64,000 bases of DNA from Streptomyces wedmorensis (GTDB taxonomy: Bacteria; Actinomycetota; Actinomycetes; Streptomycetales; Streptomycetaceae). The DNA lies in the NCBI RefSeq assembly GCF_000716445.1, contig NZ_JNWK01000008.1, forward strand, positions 99,939-163,938, read 5' to 3'. Below, piece by piece: positions 17,581-24,674 of this stretch (position 1 is its first letter; every line of letters starts with the position of its first letter). Below the pieces are notes generated by a model. That model did no database searches, was not told the origin of the DNA, and worked only from the letters and a program-made list of their open reading frames with translations. The translations under genes and the position numbers were made by a program.

Positions 17581-18522
17581 ATGCGTGTCGTCGAAGTGAC
17601 CGCCTACGGCGGACCCGAGGTGCTCAGAATGGCCCGCCGGCCCGAACCGGAGGCCGGGGACGTCCCGGGCCGGGTACGGGTGCGCCTTAAGGCCGCCGGA
17701 GTGAACCAGGCGGATCTGCGGATCCGCGCCGGCCGGTACGCCGACGCCGTCGGCGCGCTCAAGCCCCCCTTCGTCCTGGGCACCGACTTCGCGGGCAAGC
17801 TGCTGGACCCCGTCCCCGGGATGGCTCCCGGGACCCGGGTCGCCGGCTTCGTGCCCTGGTACGAGGAGCTCACCGGCGAAGGCACCTACGCCGAGGTCGT
17901 ACGGGTCGCCCCGGAGTGGCTCGCCCCGATCCCGGACGACGTGGAGTTCACCGTCGCCGCGTCCCTCCCCCTCGCCGCGGCCACCGCCCAGCAGGGCCTC
18001 GACCGCCTCGACCTCCCGGCGGGGTCGACGCTGCTCGTGACCGGTGCCAGCGCGGTGGTGGGCCGTCTGGCGGTCCAGTTCGCCTCGGCCGCCGGAATGC
18101 GGGTGGTGGCCGTCGCCTACGAGGGCGACGAGAGCGAACTGAGAGTCCTCGGCGCGGACCACGTCGTCACGCGCGGCGCACCCGAGGACGTGGTCGCGAA
18201 GGTGCTCGCCGGCGACCCGGACCGCGTGGACGCGGTCTTCGACGGGGCGCTCGTCGGCGACGCCCTCCTCCCTGCCCTCAAGGACGATGGAGTCTTCCTC
18301 GCCCTCGCCCCCGACCGCGTCCCCACCGCCGAACGGAACATCCGGGTCGAGACCGTCCGCGCCACACCGGACGCCGACCGCCTCCGCCAGAACCTCCAGA
18401 AGGTGGCCGACCGGGAGCTCATCACCCGAGTGGCCGACGTCATGCCCCTGGAGGAAGTCGCGGAGGCCCACCGCCGGGCAGAGGCCGGTCACCGTCCCGG
18501 CCGCATCATCCTGATGATCTGA
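17581..18522 (+). CDS. Quinone oxidoreductase-like MDR family dehydrogenase
   Basis: 313 residues. GroES-like N-terminal half (GVNQADLRIRAGRY, GTDFAGKL) and Rossmann half with TGASAVVGRLAVQFASAAG at about 154-172; the C-terminus ends in HRRAEAGHRPGRIIL. No structural or catalytic zinc cysteines are present, as in NADPH:quinone reductases (zeta-crystallin type). Likely an NADPH-dependent reductase of quinones or enones in the cytosol. It stands alone, with a low-complexity spacer after it. Confidence 0.88.
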   Translation: MRVVEVTAYGGPEVLRMARRPEPEAGDVPGRVRVRLKAAGVNQADLRIRAGRYADAVGALKPPFVLGTDFAGKLLDPVPGMAPGTRVAGFVPWYEELTGEGTYAEVVRVAPEWLAPIPDDVEFTVAASLPLAAATAQQGLDRLDLPAGSTLLVTGASAVVGRLAVQFASAAGMRVVAVAYEGDESELRVLGADHVVTRGAPEDVVAKVLAGDPDRVDAVFDGALVGDALLPALKDDGVFLALAPDRVPTAERNIRVETVRATPDADRLRQNLQKVADRELITRVADVMPLEEVAEAHRRAEAGHRPGRIILMI

Positions 18523-18791
18523 GCCGCCGCCCCGAGCCGCCCCCCGCGGGCCGGGAAGGGCGCGGCGCGGTGGCGGCGGGGCGCGGCGGGTCAGGCCGCA
18601 CCCCGCCGCCCCGGCTGTCCCGCCCCCCGGCCGTCCCTGCTGTCCCGGCTGTCCCGGCCGTGCCGCCCGCGCCCGTAGCCGCCCGGTCAGGCCGCCCCGC
18701 ACCCTGCCGCCCCGGCCGCGTCCGCCCCGCACCCTGCCGCCCCGGCCGCGTCCGCCACCATCCCCGGTCAGGCCGCGCCCCGCCCGGCGGG
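18523..18791. repeat. GC-only low-complexity spacer with 30-bp direct repeats
   Basis: The spacer between the convergent oxidoreductase and dehalogenase genes is almost entirely G and C. It includes two exact 30-bp units (18692-18721 and 18722-18751, starting CCGCCCCGCACCCTGCC) and short runs of CTGTCCCGG. No gene is supported. Confidence 0.85.
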
Positions 18792-19661
18792 TCACGCCCC
18801 CGCCAGGCCCTCCGTGTCCGCCCACGTCGTGAGCGCGGTGGCTATGGCCTGAGGCTGGTCCTCCGGGGCCTGGTGGCCCGCGGGGCCGCAGGCGGTCGTG
18901 GTGAGGGCGGATATGTGGGCGGCGCACCAGGCCGCCGTAGGCGGATCGATCATCAGGGTCGGCGAGTCGGAGAAGGTCAGCAGCAGCTTCGGGACCTCCG
19001 GGGAGGCCGCCAGCCAGGCCCCGTACGCCTCGACACGGGCCACGACCTCCGCCGGATCCCCGTCCAGCGGCATCGCGCGCGCCCACTCCAGCATCGGCCG
19101 GCGGGACTCCGGCGTCGGGTAGGGCGCCCGGTAGACGTCGTGGTCGGCCTTGCCGAGCCCCGTCGCGACGGTGTGGGCGAAGGAGTCCTCGACGAAGGTG
19201 TTCTCCTCCAGGACCATCCGCTCGCCGACCCCCGGCGTACGGAAGGCCTCCCACCGCTCCCGTGCCTTCTCCGGGAACTCCTCCCAGCCCATCGGGCGCA
19301 CGATCGTCTCCATGAACGCCGTCCCGCGCACCCGCTCGGGGTGCCGGGCGGCCCAGTCGAAGGCGAGCGAGCCGCCCCAGTCGATCCCGACGAACACCAC
19401 CTCGTCGAGCTCCATCGCCTCGATCCAGGCCTCCAGATACCGCGCCTGGTCCGCGTAGTCGTAGGCGATGTCCGGTTTCCCCGAGCGGCCCATCCCGATG
19501 AGGTCCGGCGCGAGCAGGCGCCGCCCGCCGCCGACGGCCGGCAGGACGTGGCGCCAGAGGTGGGACGAGGTCGGGTTGCCGTGCAGGAAGACGAAGGGAG
19601 TGCCGGTCCCTTCGTGGGACTCGTAGAACATCGTCGAGTCGAGGACATCGATCACGGGCAT
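18792..19661 (-). CDS. Haloalkane dehalogenase
   Basis: 289 residues from ATG 19661, chosen over the GTG nine bases upstream because GGGGAG then stands eight bases before it. HGNP at 27-30 (Asn29 as halide-stabilising residue), the cap-proximal DLIGMGRSGKPD, nucleophile Asp94 with Trp95 in GIDWGG, Glu118 in METIVRP as the acid, and His263 in GPAGHQAPED as base reproduce the DhaA/LinB pentad. It hydrolyses carbon-halogen bonds to alcohols without cofactors. Divergent from a MarR gene with repeat operators between them, so expression is probably inducible. Substrate not predictable. Confidence 0.85.
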   Translation of the reverse strand: MPVIDVLDSTMFYESHEGTGTPFVFLHGNPTSSHLWRHVLPAVGGGRRLLAPDLIGMGRSGKPDIAYDYADQARYLEAWIEAMELDEVVFVGIDWGGSLAFDWAARHPERVRGTAFMETIVRPMGWEEFPEKARERWEAFRTPGVGERMVLEENTFVEDSFAHTVATGLGKADHDVYRAPYPTPESRRPMLEWARAMPLDGDPAEVVARVEAYGAWLAASPEVPKLLLTFSDSPTLMIDPPTAAWCAAHISALTTTACGPAGHQAPEDQPQAIATALTTWADTEGLAGA

Positions 19662-19674
19662 GGCGTTCACTCCC

Positions 19675-19737
19675 CTAACGTTCGGTTCACTAACGTTCGT
19701 GACACTAATGAAGTTATACCGTTCGGGACACTAACGC
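19675..19737. promoter_or_regulatory. Cluster of CTAACGTTCG / CGTTCGGGACACTAACG operator repeats
   Basis: The divergent spacer contains CTAACGTTCG at 19675-19684, ACTAACGTTCG at 19689-19699, and two related copies CGTTCGTGACACTAATG (19694-19710) and CGTTCGGGACACTAACG (19720-19736). It is AT-rich locally. Likely binding sites of the divergent MarR regulator, overlapping both promoters. Confidence 0.65.
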
Positions 19738-19756
19738 AACGGGTAATCTGCGCGAC

Positions 19757-20206
19757 ATGACCGAGCACTCGCCGGAGGCCGGGGAGACCCCGGAGCGCCT
19801 CCGCTCCCTCCCCAGCCGCCTCCTCGCCCTCACCGCCGCCCAGGCCGACCGCCTCGTCAGCGCGGGCCTCGCCGCCGAGGACGCCCGCAAGTGGCACTAC
19901 GCGGCCCTGGTCTCGCTCGACGAGAGCGGCCCCGCCAGCCAGGCCGACCTCAGTCGCCGTACGGGCATCTACCGCAGCGACCTCGTCTCCGTCATCAACG
20001 AACTCGCCGACCAGGGCCACGTCGAGCGCACCCCTGACCCCACCGACCGCCGGCGCAACGTCATCACCCTCACCGCGCGCGGCCGCAAGCACCTCGAACG
20101 TCTCGACAAGGTCCTCGCCGAAGCCCAGGAAGAACTCATGGGCCCGCTCACCGTCGCCGAACGGGCCCTGCTCTCCAGCCTGTTGGAGCGCCTGCTCGAT
20201 CGCTGA
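19757..20206 (+). CDS. MarR-family regulator divergent from the dehalogenase
   Basis: 149 residues, complete MarR fold: dimerisation helix, winged helix with ASQADLSRRTGIYRSDLVSVINEL, wing DPTDRRRNVITLT, and C-terminal dimerisation helix. TAATCT at 19744-19749 ends seven bases before the ATG and there is no SD, so the message is probably leaderless. Operator repeats lie between it and the dehalogenase, implying repression of both until an effector, perhaps the halogenated substrate, binds. Confidence 0.9.
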   Translation: MTEHSPEAGETPERLRSLPSRLLALTAAQADRLVSAGLAAEDARKWHYAALVSLDESGPASQADLSRRTGIYRSDLVSVINELADQGHVERTPDPTDRRRNVITLTARGRKHLERLDKVLAEAQEELMGPLTVAERALLSSLLERLLDR

Positions 20207-20258
20207 GCCGATTCGCGAGGATTTCCGGGGCAACCGGAACCCCAACTGTCACAACTTC

Positions 20259-20287
20259 TGGTCTAGACCTTGACAGGTCCAGACCAA
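20259..20287 (+). promoter_or_regulatory. Chitinase-type direct repeats around a TTGACA -35
   Basis: TGGTCTAGACCT (20259-20270) and AGGTCCAGACCA (20275-20286) flank TTGACA (20270-20275). Twelve-base repeats of this sequence at the -35 are known from Streptomyces chitinase promoters, where they mediate chitin induction and glucose repression. They stand about 90 bp before the GH19 gene. Confidence 0.85.
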
Positions 20288-20373
20288 TAGCGCTTCGCTG
20301 TGCTCTCCCACCCGGAATCCGCGACCGGAATCCGCGCGGAATCCGCCCGGACCCCACCCGGAAGGAAGCACGC

Positions 20374-21297
20374 ATGCTGCGCAAGTTGGTCACCGCGATC
20401 GCCGCGCTCTGTACGGCCGTCGGACTCGCCGTCCTCCTCCTCCCCGCCGCCTCCGCAGGCGCGGCCGCCGCCTGCGCGGCCGCCTGGAACTCCTCCAGCG
20501 TCTACACGGGCGGGATGACGGTCTCGCACAACGGCCACAACTGGTCGGCCAAGTGGTGGACCCAGAACGAGACTCCCGGCACCACCGGCGAGTGGGGCGT
20601 CTGGGCCGACCAGGGCGTCTGCGGCGGCGGTGGCACCACCCCGCCCACCACCCCGCCCACGACCCCGCCGCCGAGCTCCGGATTCGTCGTCTCCGAGGCC
20701 CAGTTCAACCAGATGTTCCCGAACCGGAACCCCTTCTACACGTACAAGGGCCTCACCGACGCCCTCAAGTCGTACCCCGGCTTCGCCAACACCGGCAGCG
20801 ACACGGTGAAGAAGCAGGAGGCCGCGGCCTTCCTCGCGAACGTCTCCCACGAGACGGGCGGCCTCGTCCACATCGTCGAGCAGAACACGGCCAACTACCC
20901 GCACTACTGCGACCCCGGCCAGCCCTACGGCTGCCCCGCCGGCCAGGCCGCCTACTACGGCCGCGGCCCCATCCAGCTCTCCTGGAACTTCAACTACAAG
21001 GCCGCCGGCGACGCCCTCGGCATCGACCTCCTCAACAACCCCTGGCGCGTCGAGCAGGACCCGGCCGTCGCCATGCAGACCGGCCTCTGGTACTGGAACA
21101 CCCAGAACGGCCCCGGCACCATGACCGCCCACAACGCCATGGTCAACGGCGCCGGCTTCGGCCAGACCATCTGGGCGATCAACGGCAGCCTCGAGTGCAA
21201 CGGCGGCAACCCGGCCCAGGTCCAGAGCCGGGTCACCAAGTACCAGCAGTTCACCCAGATCCTGGGCGTCCCCGCCGGCGCGAACCTCTCCTGCTAG
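20374..21297 (+). CDS. Secreted family 19 chitinase with CBM5/12 module
   Basis: 307 residues: Sec-type signal peptide (1 to about 30), small chitin-binding module (about 34-83, aromatic residues in WNSSSVYTGG and KWWTQNETPG), a Thr/Pro linker (88-101), and a GH19 catalytic domain to the end. Catalytic acid Glu160 is in NVSHETGG and Glu169 follows in HIVEQN; YYGRGPIQLSWNFNY is the family signature. It cleaves chitin outside the cell by inversion. The direct-repeat promoter upstream supports chitin-inducible expression. Confidence 0.97.
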   Translation: MLRKLVTAIAALCTAVGLAVLLLPAASAGAAAACAAAWNSSSVYTGGMTVSHNGHNWSAKWWTQNETPGTTGEWGVWADQGVCGGGGTTPPTTPPTTPPPSSGFVVSEAQFNQMFPNRNPFYTYKGLTDALKSYPGFANTGSDTVKKQEAAAFLANVSHETGGLVHIVEQNTANYPHYCDPGQPYGCPAGQAAYYGRGPIQLSWNFNYKAAGDALGIDLLNNPWRVEQDPAVAMQTGLWYWNTQNGPGTMTAHNAMVNGAGFGQTIWAINGSLECNGGNPAQVQSRVTKYQQFTQILGVPAGANLSC

Positions 21298-21300
21298 CGA

Positions 21301-21436
21301 TCAGCCCTGCCACACCGGGAAAGCGCTCCACGAGGACGGCTCCACGGCGAACGTGGGGCCGTCCTGCACCTTCGAGTCCCGGAAATGGGCGGCGTCGGCG
21401 CAGGAAGCGACCTCTACGCAGTTGCCGCCGCTGTCA
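21301..21436 (-). pseudogene. DUF397 gene fragment (C-terminal part only)
   Basis: Reading the minus strand from about 21432 gives DDSGGNCVEVASC, then ADAAHFRDSKVQDGPTF and AVEPSSWSAF before a TGA at 21301, an unmistakable DUF397 domain. Its usual start (W-x-KSSYS) is absent; the sequence upstream is the truncated XRE/DUF5753 gene in another frame. The fragment has no start of its own and is probably not expressed. Confidence 0.8.
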
Positions 21437-21850
21437 TCGCTGTGCGAGGACCGACTCGTCCAGGACCAGTTCGATCCGGCACGGAGGCCGACGGTCGAAG
21501 AGGGCCTTGCGCGCCACCCGCATCTCCACCAGCTCCTCGACCCGCTCCGCCGTCGGCTCCGGGTAGCCTCCCGCGATCAACGCGCGCGCGTACTCCTCCG
21601 TCTGGAAGAGGCCGTGCACCACGTGGTTCGCGTACAGGCTGAGGACCAGCGCCTGTTCGAGCTTCACCAGCATCTCGTCGCTCACCGGTTGTGCGAGCGT
21701 CTCCAAGGCGCTGACCGCCGCGCCGGTGTACCCCATCTGCGCCCCAAGCTGCTCCTGAGTGAGCCCCTTTCGCTGTCGCATTTTCTTCGCCATGCCTGCC
21801 ACGGTCCGTGCCGCCGGACCCGCTGCTTCCTTGTTCTCCGCTCGCTCCAT
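21434..21850 (-). pseudogene. XRE/DUF5753 regulator with internal and C-terminal deletions
   Basis: 138 codons from ATG 21850 (GGGGAG upstream). The helix-turn-helix MRQRKGLTQEQLGAQMG is intact, but the frame jumps from the end of the HTH (MLVKLEQALV) straight into the DUF5753 stretch YANHVVHGLFQTEEYARAL, omitting roughly 30-40 residues. It stops at ESVLAQR, about half-way through DUF5753, at a junction with the DUF397 fragment. Intact relatives are about 270-290 residues with a separate DUF397 gene downstream. DNA binding might survive; ligand or partner sensing would not. Confidence 0.7.
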
Positions 21851-22007
21851 TCCCGCTCCCCATTCGGACTCAACCGATCTCAACCGGTCGCAACTGCTCC
21901 CCGCCGAATTCGACTGCGTACGGGGTGTGTTGGTGCAGGTCAAGGGGGTGTCGACGCGCCCGCCGCAGTCGTGGAAAGCGCTGGCGTCGGCGCGGGAGCA
22001 TGTCCTC

Positions 22008-22421
22008 GTGAATGAAGAGAATCGGGAAGTAGACGTGGATTGGATTCCTGTTTCCGGATTCCAACTCCGCAAGGCGGGGGTGCAATTCGACGCGGTGCGG
22101 GTCGACGGTGACGAGGGGCGCCGGGCGGCCGACTGGATGGAGGTGCTGACGGGTGGGGACCCGGGGCCGGTGGTGATGGAGGCGAACGGGCGGCGGGGGG
22201 TGTATTTCCTGGTGCCGCCGGGGTCGACGGCGTACAGGTCGTGGCCGCGCGGGGTGACGCGGTTCAGCGCCGGGCCGGCGCACGTGAGCTATGTGCCCGT
22301 GCCGGCACTGACGGGGAGGACCTGGCCGCTGTCCTGGCGCTGTCCGCCGTCGGGGCCCGACAGGTTCGTGCATCCGCTGCTGCTGCGGAGCGCCGTGACG
22401 GAGCTGTTCAGTACCGCTTGA
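22008..22421 (+). CDS. Prim-pol-like small protein, function unknown
   Basis: 137 residues from GTG 22008, chosen because GGGAG lies about nine bases upstream. WIPVSGFQLRKAG opens the protein, and GPVVMEANGRRGVYFLVPPGS and YVPVPALTGRTWPLSWRCPP are well-formed strands resembling the bifunctional DNA primase/polymerase N-terminal fold seen in many small Streptomyces proteins, but I see no convincing catalytic acidic triad. It is divergent from the XRE remnant, a frequent neighbour of such genes. It may be a non-catalytic derivative. Confidence 0.65.
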   Translation: MNEENREVDVDWIPVSGFQLRKAGVQFDAVRVDGDEGRRAADWMEVLTGGDPGPVVMEANGRRGVYFLVPPGSTAYRSWPRGVTRFSAGPAHVSYVPVPALTGRTWPLSWRCPPSGPDRFVHPLLLRSAVTELFSTA

Positions 22422-23304
22422 CCACCCAGAGGAGGGCGAGGGGCGGGGCGAGGGTGGCGAGGAGGGCGGGCAGCTGGTCGTAGCCCGCCACCTCGAATCC
22501 CAGGGCCTTGGGCAGGAGCAGGACGAGGCCGGTCAGCAGGATGCCGAGGGCGGGCAGGTGGGTGCCGGGGTCGAAGCGGCGCAGCCGGTGGATGTCGTCC
22601 GCGTCCGAGAGGCTCTTGATGGTGCCGCCCGCGACCAGGAGCAGGGGCCAGATCCAGATGCCGAGGAAGAAGAGGAAGAACCACCGCGGTTCCTTGCGGT
22701 CGCCGTTCTCGACGACGGGCGTGGCGGGGTCGCGGGGCGCGAAGTAGACGTTCACCTTCCAGCCGGGGCGGGGGGACTTGTGGCGGGTGTACATGCCGCG
22801 GACGGTGACCTCGCGGGGGCCGGCCTCGTACGGGATCCGGAGGGTGAGGTCGGTGAGGTAGTACGGGTCGCGGTCCTCGTCGCCCTCGTGGAACTCGGGT
22901 TCGCCCGCGAGGCGGACGACGGAGACCTCGTACTCGTCGTATCCGGCGCGCTCCAGGCGCTCGGTCTCGCGGCCGTAGTCGGCGCTGACGTCGAAGGCCG
23001 TCAGGAAGGCGGCGAAGGCGGCGACGGGGACGCCGAAGGCGATCAGGTACGGCAGGACCCGGTTCGGCCGCCGGGTCTCGCGGTACGCCTTGGCCAGCGG
23101 GTCGCGCGCGCGTGCGTCGGCCCGGTAGGAGGCGACGACCCAGCCGGCCGCGAAGAGGACGGCGAGGCCGGCGAGGGCCAGTTCGGGTATGAGCGGCGGG
23201 TAGGGGTTGACCGCTCCGACGGAGGCGGCCACGGCGGCCGTCGCGCTCAGGACCATGCCCCAGCCGGTGATCGTCGTGGCGGCGCTCCGCCCTGGCGTGC
23301 TCAT
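22408..23304 (-). CDS. DUF3592-like membrane protein
   Basis: 298 residues from ATG 23304 (an in-frame ATG at 23316 is possible; neither has a good SD). Two TM helices near 10-65, another near 85-105, an extracytoplasmic beta-rich stretch (YYLTDLTLRIPYEAGPREVT, WKVNVYFAPRDP) and two more TM helices near 215-235 and 258-295. The strand-rich loop between helices resembles DUF3592. Function unknown. The 3' ends of this gene and the convergent prim-pol-like gene overlap by 14 bp. Confidence 0.7.
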   Translation of the reverse strand: MSTPGRSAATTITGWGMVLSATAAVAASVGAVNPYPPLIPELALAGLAVLFAAGWVVASYRADARARDPLAKAYRETRRPNRVLPYLIAFGVPVAAFAAFLTAFDVSADYGRETERLERAGYDEYEVSVVRLAGEPEFHEGDEDRDPYYLTDLTLRIPYEAGPREVTVRGMYTRHKSPRPGWKVNVYFAPRDPATPVVENGDRKEPRWFFLFFLGIWIWPLLLVAGGTIKSLSDADDIHRLRRFDPGTHLPALGILLTGLVLLLPKALGFEVAGYDQLPALLATLAPPLALLWVVKRY

Positions 23305-23336
23305 GGCGGGCAGCATAGGCCGCGTGCGGGCCGCGC

Positions 23337-23460
23337 CTCACGCCTCCGGCGTAAGGAACTCCGCGCCGCACGTCTCCGGTGCCCGGCCCCCGCCCCCTCA
23401 CGCCTTGTGCGTACAGGCTCCGTGCCTCACGCTCACGCCTCCGGCGTACGGAACTCCGCG
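23337..23460. repeat. 29-bp repeat copied from the 3' end of the MarR gene
   Basis: CTCACGCCTCCGGCGTA begins 29-bp near-identical copies at 23337-23365 and 23432-23460, with a degenerate third at 23397-23425. The 23432 copy contains the stop and last codons of the MarR gene (minus strand); the others lie in its downstream spacer. Confidence 0.85.
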
Positions 23461-23918
23461 TTGACGGTCTCCAGGGCCTCGGAGAGCCGTTCCAGGACCC
23501 GTACCGTCTCGCCGAAGGCCTCCTGGCCGCCCAACTCCCGCAGGAGCAGGGCGGCGAGTTCCGCGTGGCCCGGGTCGATGCGGCGGACCGCCGCCCGGCC
23601 GGCCTCCGTGGGGGCGAGGAGCTTGGCCCTGCGGTGGGCGGGGTTCGGCTCGTAGGCGGCGAGGCCCTCCCGTACGAGCAGGTCCGCGATCCGCTGGACG
23701 CTCTGGCGCGTGATGCCCATGACGCGGGCGATCCCGGAGACGGGGAGCGGCTGGGGGAGTACGGCTCCGAGGACCTGCCACCAGGCGGCGGTGAGGCCCG
23801 CCGGTTCGGCCAGCTTCTCGGACACGGCGAGGAACTGGCCGTTGAGCCGGAAGACGCCCAGGGCCGTACGGGAGAGGGCGTCCTGCCGCTGCCTGCGGTC
23901 CAGGGGTTCGCTGCTCAT
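23433..23918 (-). CDS. MarR-family regulator downstream of PfpI
   Basis: 161 residues. Winged helix with PLPVSGIARVMGITRQSVQRIADLL and wing PNPAHRRAKLLAPT, flanked by helices for dimerisation. It starts seven bases after the PfpI-like gene, clearly one operon. Two near-identical palindromes at the operon promoter are its probable autoregulatory operators. Confidence 0.9.
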   Translation of the reverse strand: MSSEPLDRRQRQDALSRTALGVFRLNGQFLAVSEKLAEPAGLTAAWWQVLGAVLPQPLPVSGIARVMGITRQSVQRIADLLVREGLAAYEPNPAHRRAKLLAPTEAGRAAVRRIDPGHAELAALLLRELGGQEAFGETVRVLERLSEALETVNAEFRTPEA

Positions 23919-23925
23919 GCGCGCC

Positions 23926-24531
23926 TCACGAGTTCAGCTCGGCGAAGGCCGCCGGGTCCGAGTGCTGGAAGAGGCGGTACCAGGCGTCCCGCTTGCCCTC
24001 GTACGCGCCGAGCAGGGCGAAGATCTCGCGTGCGAACGCGACCGGTTCCGTCGGGCCCGCCGTGATCAGGTTCCCGGACGTCAGCGCGTCCGTGTCGACG
24101 TAATGGTCACCGCCCTTGTAGCCGGTGGCGGCGAGGTAGAAGGAGACCGCGCTCGTGTGGGGGCGGTCGTCGAGGAGGCCCTCCTTCGCGAGGCCTGCCG
24201 TGGCGCCGCAGATCGCGGCGACCGGGACACCGGCGTCGAGGAAGGTCCGGGCCTTGGCGGTGAAGGGGGCGAGCTCGTCGCCCTCGTCGTACTTCTCGGC
24301 GCCCGGAAGGATCAGCAGGGCGCTGTCCTCGGGGGAGAGGTCGTCGAGCGCGAGGTCGGGGACGATCCGGATCCCGGCGATCGTCGTGACGGGCTGCCCG
24401 GCGACCGGGCCGACGGTCCGGACGGTGAATCCGGCGCGGGCGAGCCAGGCCGTGGCGTGGCCCGTCTCCCAGTCGGCGAGGGTGTCGTAGACGGCGAGAT
24501 GAACGGTCTTGGTGTCGGTCTCGGTTCCCAT
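23926..24531 (-). CDS. DJ-1/PfpI family protein
   Basis: 201 residues, single class I glutamine-amidotransferase-like domain. Nucleophile-elbow Cys108 in AAICGATAG, acidic residue in the first turn (YDTLADWE), and ALLILPGAEKYDE. This branch is often annotated as protease or glyoxalase-like; the reaction here cannot be assigned. First gene of an operon with a MarR regulator. The ATG overlaps the first operator base, so the message is leaderless or nearly so. Confidence 0.85.
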   Translation of the reverse strand: MGTETDTKTVHLAVYDTLADWETGHATAWLARAGFTVRTVGPVAGQPVTTIAGIRIVPDLALDDLSPEDSALLILPGAEKYDEGDELAPFTAKARTFLDAGVPVAAICGATAGLAKEGLLDDRPHTSAVSFYLAATGYKGGDHYVDTDALTSGNLITAGPTEPVAFAREIFALLGAYEGKRDAWYRLFQHSDPAAFAELNS

Positions 24532-24565
24532 GACAGAAGGCTGTCATGATGACAGCTTGCTGTCA
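24531..24565. promoter_or_regulatory. Tandem palindromic operators TGACAG-N4-CTGTCA
   Basis: TGACAGAAGGCTGTCA (24531-24546) and TGACAGCTTGCTGTCA (24550-24565) are two perfect-arm palindromes with the same half-site and three bases between them, i.e. centres about two helical turns (19 bp) apart. They sit at the PfpI-MarR operon start and fit cooperative binding of a MarR dimer pair. Confidence 0.8.
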
Positions 24566-24661
24566 ATCGTCGGGCTTGGGGAGGCCGGGCAGAGCAAGGT
24601 GTCGCGTCCGGCCCGGTCTCGGTGGACAAGATGGCCATGGCCCGTCCCACCTGCGGTTCCT

Positions 24662-24667
24662 TACCCT
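24662..24667 (+). promoter_or_regulatory. -10-like box of a leaderless aminotransferase transcript
   Basis: TACCCT ends seven bases before ATG 24675; no SD sequence is present. Confidence 0.4.
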
Positions 24668-24674
24668 CGACCGC

